Shown here: piece by piece, positions 5,726 to 12,592 of the stretch
How positions within the stretch are numbered: the stretch's first letter is position 1
Layout of the letters: each line of letters begins with the position of its first letter
Source: Tardiphaga sp.
Lineage (GTDB): Bacteria; Pseudomonadota; Alphaproteobacteria; Rhizobiales; Xanthobacteraceae
Length of the DNA: 14,593 nucleotides
Direction: 5' to 3'
Assembly: GCA_028290325.1 (NCBI GenBank)
Contig: JAQGJY010000033.1
Location: forward strand, 1-14,593
Made by a program: the position numbers and the translations under genes
Notes under the pieces: generated by a model
Seen by the model: only the letters and a program-made list of their open reading frames with translations
Databases searched by the model: none
What the model was told of the DNA's origin: nothing

Positions 5726-8700
5726 ATGATTGCGTTGGTTCGTATTGCCCTGAGCCGGCCCTACACGTTTGTCGTGCTCGCGCTGCTGCTGCTGATCGTC
5801 GGACCGCTGGCCGCGCTGCGCACCCCCACCGACATCTTCCCGGATATCCGTATCCCCGTGATCGGCGTGATCTGGCAATATACCGGCCTGCCACCGGACC
5901 AGATGGCCGGGCGTATCGCGACACCGTTCCAGCGGGCGCTGACGACGACCGTCAACGACATCGAGCATATCAGCGCCAACTCCTATGCCGGCTTCGGCAT
6001 CATCAAGATCTTCTTTCAGCCGAATGTCGATATCCGCACCGCCAACGCGCAGGTGACGGCGGTCTCGCAGACATTGCTGCGGCAGATGCCGCCCGGCACG
6101 ACGCCGCCGCTGATCCTGAACTATTCGGCCTCGACGGTGCCGATCATCCAGCTGGCCCTGTCCGGCGATGGCCTGACCGAGCAGAACCTCGCCGACATCG
6201 GCATCAACCAGTTGCGAACGCCGCTGGTCACCGTGCCCGGCGCGGCGATCCCGTTTCCGTTCGGCGGCAAGCAGCGTCAGGTCCAGATCGATCTCGACCC
6301 AAGCGCGTTGCAGGCGCGCAGCCTGTCCGGCACCGACGTCGCCAACGCGCTGGCGGCACAGAACCTGATCACGCCGGTCGGCACGCAGAAGATCGGCGAG
6401 TTCGAATATACGATTCAGCTCAACAACTCGCCCTTGAAGATCGAGGACCTCGGCAATCTGCCGATCAAGACCGTCAACGGCGCGATGGTCTATATCAAGG
6501 ACGTGGCGAGCGTCCGTGACGGCAACCCGCCGCAAACCAACATCGTGCATGTCGACGGCAACCGCTCGGTGTTGATGCAGGTGCTCAAGGCCGGCGCGGT
6601 CTCGACGCTGGATATCATCGACGGCGTCAAGCGCAAGGTGACGGAGGTCAAATCGGCGTTGCCCGATGCGTTGCGGATCAACTTCATCGGCGACCAGAGC
6701 ATATTCGTGCGCGGCGCGATCTCCGGTGTCGCGGTCGAGGGCGTGATCGCGGCACTGCTGACCAGCGTCATGATCCTGCTGTTTCTGGGGAGCTGGCGGT
6801 CCACCGTCATCATCGCGGTATCGATTCCGTTGGCGGTGCTCGGCGCGATCATCATGCTGTCGGCGATCGGCGAGACCTTGAACATCATGACGCTGGGCGG
6901 GTTGGCGCTCGCGGTCGGCATTCTGGTCGATGACGCCACCGTGACGATCGAGAACATCAACTACCACCTCGAGCAGGGCAAGGACGTCGAGACCGCGATC
7001 ATGGATGGCGCGAGCCAGATCGCGACGCCGGCTTTCGTGTCGCTGCTGTGTATCTGCATCGTCTTTGTACCGATGTTCTTTCTGCAAGGCATCGCGAAAT
7101 TCCTGTTCGTGCCGATGGCCGAGGCCGTGATGTTCGCGATGATCTGGTCGTTTCTGTTGTCGCGCACCTTGGTGCCGACGATGGCGAAATACCTGCTTCA
7201 ACCGCATGTGCATCACGCCGATGGCGAGCAACCGAAAGCCTCGCGCAATCCGCTCGTGCGGTTTCAGCGCCGCTTCGAGAACGTTTTCGAAAAATTCCGC
7301 GCCGGCTATCATGGCGTGCTGGCGATGGCCTTGGGCCGGCGTCCGCTGTTCGTGACGGGCTTCCTCGCCGTCGTCGCGGCCTCGTTCCTGCTGGTGCCGG
7401 TTCTCGGCCGCAACTTCTTCCCGGCCGTCGACGGCGGCTCGATCCTGATGCATGTGCGGACGCAGATCGGCACCCGCGTCGAGGAAAGCGCCAATCAGTT
7501 CGCGGATGTGCAAAAGGCGATCCGCAAGATCATCCCGCCGGGCGATATCGAGACCATCACCGACAATATCGGCATGCCGATTTCGGGCATCAACCTGACC
7601 TACAACAATACCGGCGTGATCGGCACGCAGGATGGCGACATTCAGGTGAAGCTAAAGGAGCATCACCGGCCGACTGAGGAGTATGTGAAGGAGTTGCGCG
7701 AGAAACTGCCGCGCCAGTTTCCGGGCATGACCTTCGCGTTCCTGCCGGCCGACATCGTGAGCCAGATTCTGAACTTCGGCGCGCCGGCGCCGATCGATCT
7801 GCAAATTCGCGGCAACGACGTCGCCGGCAATTTCGCTTACGCCAACATGGTGCTGAGCAAGGTCAAGCGCATTCCCGGCGTCGCCGACGCGCGCATCCAG
7901 CAGTCGCCCAACGCGCCGGTGTTCAACATCGACGTCGATCGCACCCGCGCGCAATATGTCGGCCTGACCGAGCGCGACGTCACCAACAGTCTGGTGGTCA
8001 ACCTCGCGGGCTCGTCGCAGGTCGCGCCGACTTATTATCTCAATCCCGAGAATGGGGTGTCCTATTCGATCGTGATGCAGACGCCGCAATACCAGATCGA
8101 CTCGCTCGGCGCGTTGCAGGCGCTGCCGATTTCCGCGACCGGCGCGTCGCAGTCGCCGATGTTGGGCGGTATTGCCGAGGTCAGGCGTTCGGCGGCCAAC
8201 GCGGTCGTGTCGCAATACGACATTCAATCGGTCGTGCAGATCTACGCGACGCCGCAGGGCCGCGATCTCGGCGCCGTCGCCGCCGATATCCGCAAGGTGA
8301 TCGACGAGACCGCCAAGGAGGTGCCCAAGGGCAGCAACGTCGTGCTGCTCGGCCAGGTCGAGACCATGAACAGCGCCTTTGCCGGCTTGTTGTTCGGCCT
8401 GCTCGCGGCGGTCGTGCTGATCTATCTGCTGATCGTGGTCAATTTTCAGTCATGGTCCGATCCGTTTGTGATCGTCAGCGCCTTGCCGGCCGCACTCGCC
8501 GGCATCGTCTGGATGCTGTTCATCACGGAAACGACCATGTCGGTGCCGGCGCTAACCGGCGCCATCATGTGCATGGGCGTCGCCACGGCGAATTCGGTGC
8601 TGGTGATTTCCTTCGCGCGCGAACGATATGCAGAGCTGGGCGATCCGATCGCGGCGGCGCTGGAAGCCGGCTTCGTGCGGTTCCGGCCGGTGCTGATGAC

Positions 8701-8926
8701 GGCGCTGGCGATGATCATCGGCATGGCTCCGATGGCGCTCGGCCTCGGCGAAGGCGGCGAGCAGAACGCGCCGCTTGGCCGCGCGGTGATCGGCGGCCTG
8801 ATATTTGCAACGATCGCGACGCTGGTGTTCGTGCCGGTCGTGTTCAGCATGGTCCACAAGACACAACCGGCACGGCCCGCTCAGGCGACGCCCGAAATCG
8901 GCACGGAGATATCGCATGCCCACTGA
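5726..8926 (+). CDS. RND-family efflux pump inner-membrane permease (AcrB/HAE-1 type)
   Basis: The 1066-residue length and layout are typical of an AcrB-like proton-driven exporter. TM1 (about 11-30) is followed by a large periplasmic loop to about 330. A TM2-TM6 cluster contains the paired acidic proton-relay residues D402 and D403 in TM4 (AVGILVDDATVTIENI). TM7 is near 540-560, a second periplasmic loop runs to about 885, and TM8-TM12 form a second cluster. R985 and T992 match the AcrB relay residues R971 and T978. The position of AcrB K940 is A955 here (GVATANSVLV), so that lysine is absent. The ATG at 5726 follows AAGGA at 5710-5714. The gene overlaps the adaptor gene by 11 bp. Substrate cannot be read from sequence. 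It resembles multidrug or hydrophobic-compound exporters rather than the heavy-metal CzcA type, which has different TM4 motifs. Confidence 0.93.
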   Translation: MIALVRIALSRPYTFVVLALLLLIVGPLAALRTPTDIFPDIRIPVIGVIWQYTGLPPDQMAGRIATPFQRALTTTVNDIEHISANSYAGFGIIKIFFQPNVDIRTANAQVTAVSQTLLRQMPPGTTPPLILNYSASTVPIIQLALSGDGLTEQNLADIGINQLRTPLVTVPGAAIPFPFGGKQRQVQIDLDPSALQARSLSGTDVANALAAQNLITPVGTQKIGEFEYTIQLNNSPLKIEDLGNLPIKTVNGAMVYIKDVASVRDGNPPQTNIVHVDGNRSVLMQVLKAGAVSTLDIIDGVKRKVTEVKSALPDALRINFIGDQSIFVRGAISGVAVEGVIAALLTSVMILLFLGSWRSTVIIAVSIPLAVLGAIIMLSAIGETLNIMTLGGLALAVGILVDDATVTIENINYHLEQGKDVETAIMDGASQIATPAFVSLLCICIVFVPMFFLQGIAKFLFVPMAEAVMFAMIWSFLLSRTLVPTMAKYLLQPHVHHADGEQPKASRNPLVRFQRRFENVFEKFRAGYHGVLAMALGRRPLFVTGFLAVVAASFLLVPVLGRNFFPAVDGGSILMHVRTQIGTRVEESANQFADVQKAIRKIIPPGDIETITDNIGMPISGINLTYNNTGVIGTQDGDIQVKLKEHHRPTEEYVKELREKLPRQFPGMTFAFLPADIVSQILNFGAPAPIDLQIRGNDVAGNFAYANMVLSKVKRIPGVADARIQQSPNAPVFNIDVDRTRAQYVGLTERDVTNSLVVNLAGSSQVAPTYYLNPENGVSYSIVMQTPQYQIDSLGALQALPISATGASQSPMLGGIAEVRRSAANAVVSQYDIQSVVQIYATPQGRDLGAVAADIRKVIDETAKEVPKGSNVVLLGQVETMNSAFAGLLFGLLAAVVLIYLLIVVNFQSWSDPFVIVSALPAALAGIVWMLFITETTMSVPALTGAIMCMGVATANSVLVISFARERYAELGDPIAAALEAGFVRFRPVLMTALAMIIGMAPMALGLGEGGEQNAPLGRAVIGGLIFATIATLVFVPVVFSMVHKTQPARPAQATPEIGTEISHAH

Positions 8927-10112
8927 GACCGCACCCATATCGCGCCGCAAGCTGGGCATCGCCGGCGTCGTGTTGGCCTGCGCCGCGGCCGCGGTCGTGG
9001 TTACCGGCATCATGGCGCGGGCCAAAAGCAACGCCGACTTGCGCGACTGGACTGACGCGCAGGCGGTGCCCACCGTCGCCGTGGCCAATCCGGACGCGCG
9101 CGCGCTGAACCCGACGCTCGATCTGCCGGGCCGACTGGAAGCGTATTCGCGGGCGCCGATTTTTGCGCGGGTCTCGGGCTATCTGAAAAGCTGGAGCGCC
9201 GATATCGGCGCCCGAGTCAAAACCGGCCAGGTGATCGCCGAGGTCGAAGCTCCAGATCTTGATCAGCAATTGCTGCAAGCTCGCGCCGATCTGCAAAGCC
9301 AGAAATCGAGCGCCAAACTTTCCGAAGCGACGCTCAATCGCCGCAAGCAGTTGCTGGCGTCGAATTTCGTGTCGCAGCAGGAGTTCGACGAGCGAACCGC
9401 CGATTTCAACAACAAGACATCGGCGGTGAATTCCGGACAGGCCAATGTCGAGCGTCTCGAGGCGCTGGCGGGCTACAAGAACATCACCGTCCCGTTCGAC
9501 GGGGTCGTCACCGAGCGCAACACCGATGTTGGCGCGCTGATCAATACCGGTGGCACCGGCGCGCCGATGTTCGTCGTGTCTGACATCGCCAAGTTGCGCG
9601 TCTATGTGAACGTGCCGCAGACCTACGTGCCGTCGATCAAGATCGGCGCCAAGGCCGTCATCACCATGCCGGAATATCCCAACCGCACGTTCCCGGCGAC
9701 CGTGGAAGCCTCGTCGCAATCGGTCGATATCGGTTCGGGCACCACGCGGATGCAGCTGGCGCTCGACAATCCGAAAGGCGAGTTGCTGCCCGGCGGTTTC
9801 GCCAACGTCAGACTCGGCCTGCAACGCGACACTGCGCCGTTCCACATTCCGGCCAGCGCGCTGATCTTCAACAAGGACGGACTGCGCGTGGCCACTGTCG
9901 GGCCGAACGACAAGGTGTTGTTCAAGACAGTGACGATCGCGCGCGATCTCGGCCGTGACATCGAACTGGCATCAGGTGTGGGCGCCGACGATCGCATCAT
10001 CACCGCGCCGCCGGATGGTCTGTCCGATGGTGACGCGGTCCGCGTCGCGCCGGGCGCGCCAAAACCGAGGAGCCCCGCGACGGCCTCGGAGAAGCAGGAC
10101 GCGAAGGGGTAG
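8916..10112 (+). CDS. RND efflux periplasmic adaptor (membrane fusion protein)
   Basis: The 398-residue product starts at the ATG at 8916, inside the last codons of the permease. An upstream in-frame extension from 8805 lies within the permease gene and reads as arginine-rich noise. An N-terminal hydrophobic segment (about 13-33) anchors or exports it; a cysteine at 22 lacks a good lipobox. The order is lipoyl half-motif (about 80-112, PIFARVSGYLKSW), alpha-helical hairpin (about 112-180), second lipoyl half (about 189-211, NITVPFDGVVTERNTDVGAL), beta-barrel (about 225-300, ending LLPGGFANVRL), and a membrane-proximal domain to about 376. It would bridge the pump to an outer-membrane channel such as a TolC homologue encoded elsewhere. 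The last 20 residues are a lysine/alanine/proline tail. The gene converges on the oxygenase gene, with 48 bp between stops. That gap holds only a small GGCGC-TCG-GCGCC stem (10144-10156) without a T run. Confidence 0.93.
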   Translation: MPTETAPISRRKLGIAGVVLACAAAAVVVTGIMARAKSNADLRDWTDAQAVPTVAVANPDARALNPTLDLPGRLEAYSRAPIFARVSGYLKSWSADIGARVKTGQVIAEVEAPDLDQQLLQARADLQSQKSSAKLSEATLNRRKQLLASNFVSQQEFDERTADFNNKTSAVNSGQANVERLEALAGYKNITVPFDGVVTERNTDVGALINTGGTGAPMFVVSDIAKLRVYVNVPQTYVPSIKIGAKAVITMPEYPNRTFPATVEASSQSVDIGSGTTRMQLALDNPKGELLPGGFANVRLGLQRDTAPFHIPASALIFNKDGLRVATVGPNDKVLFKTVTIARDLGRDIELASGVGADDRIITAPPDGLSDGDAVRVAPGAPKPRSPATASEKQDAKG

Positions 10113-10160
10113 GGGCTTATCAGTCGCCGATGTGCGCGTTACTGGCGCTCGGCGCCGGGC

Positions 10161-11105
10161 TCACGCATCTTTCATATAGTAATTCGCGTCCTTGCCGAGC
10201 GCGAGGCGGCGCAGCAGCTTCCGCATCGCCAGCGACGCGCGCAGCGGTTTGATCGCCGTCGTCCCGGTGCGGAACACGGCGAGCTTCATCGCGTCGAAAA
10301 CCGGGTTCTTGCCGGGAGCTTGCTGCGGAAAGCCGACACCGCGCAGCATTGAATTGCAGAAGTGCAGGTCGTTGACGCGGCGGACGTCCTTGGTCTTCCA
10401 GGTGATCGCCAGCGAAATCGAATAGTCGTTGGCGGTGCGTACCCAATGCGGCCACTGATACGGGATGTAGCAGCCGTCGCCGCCATGCATGTGGAATTCC
10501 GTGCCGCGATCCGCGAATTGCGGATCGAAAACAAGGTTGCGATGCTTGGTCATCGAATGTTCGATCTGATCGTCGGACGCGATCGCGCGATCGGCATTGT
10601 CATAGACGGTGAAGAATTTCTCACCGTGAATTTGGACGAAGAAATTGTCCTCGCTGTCGAGATGGAACGGCGTCGTCGAATTCGGCGACGAAACGAACAG
10701 AAAGCCCTCGATCTGTTCGAAGCCCGCGTCCAGACAACTGTTGAAGCCGCGCGCCTTCGCGACCGACAGCAAGGTGTCTTCAAGCAGGCGGCGATAGGGC
10801 GGCGAATTCTCGATCCGCTTCAGGACCATCCACGCGCCAGCGGTCTCGATGCGCTTCACGACTTCGACCGGATCGAGATCGACGCTCGGGATCGCGTTCG
10901 GATCCTGGCTGATCGCGACCTTGCCGGAATTATACTCGATCAGATCGCGGGGCAGCTCGGACGCCAGTTGCGCAATGCGCGACAGCGTCAGGAGCGGATG
11001 GCCGGCGAGCTTGTGCCGGATGGCGAACGGCTTCAGCGGGAAGTCCCGCGTCAGCGCCGCGTGCGACGCTGTGATGGTCGGCGCGATATCTTGAACCGGA
11101 GTCAT
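10161..11105 (-). CDS. JmjC/cupin-like 2-oxoglutarate- and Fe(II)-dependent oxygenase, substrate unknown
   Basis: The 314-residue protein carries the JmjC/FIH-type (cupin_8) active-site pattern. TTPFHLDSEDNFFVQIHGEK gives the first metal ligands H148 and D150, the T145 position that contacts 2-oxoglutarate in FIH, and the cosubstrate lysine K163. GDGCYIPYQWPHWV supplies the distal histidine H220. All expected catalytic residues are therefore present and the enzyme should be active. Such enzymes hydroxylate protein side chains, peptides or small molecules; nothing here picks one. No signal peptide or membrane segment is seen, so it is probably cytoplasmic. The start ATG (11105-11103) shares one base with the TAA stop of the upstream acyltransferase gene (TAATG), strong evidence of coupled translation. 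A basic C-terminus (about 288-305) follows the fold. The JmjC-like fold and metal site are confident; the role is unknown. Confidence 0.85.
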   Translation of the reverse strand: MTPVQDIAPTITASHAALTRDFPLKPFAIRHKLAGHPLLTLSRIAQLASELPRDLIEYNSGKVAISQDPNAIPSVDLDPVEVVKRIETAGAWMVLKRIENSPPYRRLLEDTLLSVAKARGFNSCLDAGFEQIEGFLFVSSPNSTTPFHLDSEDNFFVQIHGEKFFTVYDNADRAIASDDQIEHSMTKHRNLVFDPQFADRGTEFHMHGGDGCYIPYQWPHWVRTANDYSISLAITWKTKDVRRVNDLHFCNSMLRGVGFPQQAPGKNPVFDAMKLAVFRTGTTAIKPLRASLAMRKLLRRLALGKDANYYMKDA

Positions 11106-12319
11106 TACGACTTCTCCTTATGCTTGCGAACGAAATGAACCACGCGGCGCAACGGCTCGCGAATGATGCGACGTAGCGACAAGGTGCCGGCGATCATGGG
11201 CACGATCGGATCGAAGCGGCGCAGCGGCACCAGGACGTCGCCGATCGCCAATCGGCCGCGCCAGATCGGATCGATCATCGGATGGCCGGGTGCGGCGGTG
11301 GAATCGACCATCGCGATGGTCGGATCGGCGCAAAGGTAGCGCGTGACGTCGAGGGTCAGTTGCACGCCCGGCGACAGCTTTGCGAACGTCTCATCGACGC
11401 CGAGTTTGAAATAGAACGCGCGATCAAGATGCCGCAAAATGATGCCCGCGGCGATCGGCGTCACGCCGGCATGCAACGTGACGATCTCGCACTGGCCTTG
11501 GGCGGCGAGGGCTGCGGTGGCGCGACGAATAAAAGCGGCGTCACCGCCGTGCAGTTTCAGCGCGGTGCCGCGTTTGGCTTTCCATCCGCTGGCTTCGAGA
11601 TCAAGAAACAGATCGAGGGCCGCGGCGATCTCGTCTGGACGGCGCACCACCTTGAATGCGATCTCGCCATGGTCGGCGAGGCGATTGCGCAGGCGGCGCA
11701 GGTCTTTCAGTTTCTTCGCGCCGAGTGCGTCGCGCAGGATATCCTCGGGGTCGCGCGTGGCATCGAGGCAGGCCCGGTCATGCGATTGCAGAATCGTTGG
11801 CGCCAGTTTCTTGCGGGCGAGGGCGGCGGTGACGGCGGCCATCGCCGGGCCGTCCAGGGCCGTATCACGCAGGATCAACGCATGCGCGCCGGCGTGCCTG
11901 GCTTGTGCCATCATCTGCAATACCGACTCGACCGCATGATCGCGATCGAGCAAAGGCGTACCGAGCGTGCCGTAAGGATCGGCGGTCACGAGTGCCGGAA
12001 ACAGAATACCGAAGGCACGGCGCAACTGGATGACGGGAATGAGGCCGGTCAGTTCGGATGTTTCCCCTTCGCCGCGCCACGACGACAACGCCGCCATGCC
12101 GGTGCGGTCGCGAGCGCTGGCATCGACGGCCAACGCCCAATCCGGAAGGAAATAACCGTTCGGCTCGATGGCGCGCGTACTGAGCTGCCGCCAGTGTCGT
12201 TCGCCGATCATGGTGATGGATGGCTGCATCGTGGTGCGATCGATATGGCGCGTGGGTGCGGTCGATGCGGCGCGCACGCCCCCCAGCGGTGTCATCAAAG
12301 AGTTGACGATATCGGCCAC
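11105..12319 (-). CDS. GNAT-superfamily acyltransferase with BioF2-like domain (Acetyltransf_6), substrate unknown
   Basis: The 404-residue product resembles the BioF2-like/CelD group of double-GNAT (FemAB-like) acyltransferases. An N-terminal half contains the GYFLPDWALAVD segment (55-66) typical of the group. The C-terminal BioF2-like domain spans about 195-345, with LFLDLEASGWKAKRGTAL (237-254) and the late motif YFKLGVDETFAKLSPGVQL (303-321). Such proteins transfer acyl or aminoacyl groups in cell-envelope, polysaccharide or lipid-modification pathways; the substrate here is unknown. The longest start is a GTG at 12319 with a weak GGGG-containing ribosome site. An ATG at 12295 (M9) and an ATG at codon 31 are alternatives, and the first 30 residues look unstructured, so the start is uncertain. 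The stop overlaps the oxygenase start by one base, making a two-gene operon. It is divergent from the caspase-like gene. Confidence 0.8.
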   Translation of the reverse strand: MADIVNSLMTPLGGVRAASTAPTRHIDRTTMQPSITMIGERHWRQLSTRAIEPNGYFLPDWALAVDASARDRTGMAALSSWRGEGETSELTGLIPVIQLRRAFGILFPALVTADPYGTLGTPLLDRDHAVESVLQMMAQARHAGAHALILRDTALDGPAMAAVTAALARKKLAPTILQSHDRACLDATRDPEDILRDALGAKKLKDLRRLRNRLADHGEIAFKVVRRPDEIAAALDLFLDLEASGWKAKRGTALKLHGGDAAFIRRATAALAAQGQCEIVTLHAGVTPIAAGIILRHLDRAFYFKLGVDETFAKLSPGVQLTLDVTRYLCADPTIAMVDSTAAPGHPMIDPIWRGRLAIGDVLVPLRRFDPIVPMIAGTLSLRRIIREPLRRVVHFVRKHKEKS

Positions 12320-12592
12320 GTCTCAATCCCCAGTTGCAAAAGCGCCCGCGCGTCTCCGCGCGCCAGATGCCTTCGTGCCATCCGCGACCCTAGACGGAAC
12401 TTTCGAATATTGGGTTGATGGACATCTGCATTTTGCGCGGTAGGCTTAACCGGGCGGCAACCATGTGGTCCGCGATGCGACAGAAAGCCCCGCTTTGAAC
12501 CCGTCGCGGGCGTTTCAAGACTCATCGCCGAGCGTTAAACCGTTGCACGGTGCTGCCGCGACACTTGGTCACGAGGCTGGCGAGGATTTGAA
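12320..12592. promoter_or_regulatory. Divergent intergenic region between acyltransferase and caspase-like genes
   Basis: This 273-bp spacer must contain promoters for both flanking genes, but I see no consensus -35/-10 pair on either strand that I would defend. The clearest structure is a compound hairpin at 12495-12518. Outer arms TTGAA (12495-12499) and TTCAA (12514-12518) enclose an inner stem CCCG (12500-12503) with CGGG (12507-12510), leaving a 3-base bulge. No T run follows, so an operator or leader structure is more likely than a terminator. GAGGA (12582-12586), 6 bases before the ATG, is the ribosome site of the caspase-like gene. Open frames crossing this region look like noise. Confidence 0.35.

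Noticed and set aside
5654..7513. A 619-codon open frame antisense to the RND pump
   Set aside because: Its product is dominated by Arg, Asp, His, Gln and Ala with no domain, signal or membrane pattern, while the opposite strand encodes a well-conserved AcrB-like protein. It is a codon-bias shadow.
10144..10156. GGCGC-TCG-GCGCC stem between the convergent adaptor and oxygenase genes, considered as a bidirectional terminator
   Set aside because: The stem is only 5 bp with a 3-base loop and has no T run on either strand.
10362..11138. A 258-codon plus-strand open frame over the oxygenase gene
   Set aside because: The minus strand carries intact JmjC-type catalytic motifs over the same bases. 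The plus-strand translation is Arg/Asp-rich with no recognisable fold.
11282..12418. A 378-codon plus-strand open frame over the acyltransferase gene
   Set aside because: Composition is shadow-like (Gly/Arg/Asp/Gln) and it opposes a recognisable BioF2-like acyltransferase.
12295..12525. A 76-codon minus-strand frame crossing the divergent spacer
   Set aside because: No ribosome site, no family resemblance and biased composition; it overlaps the acyltransferase start in another frame.
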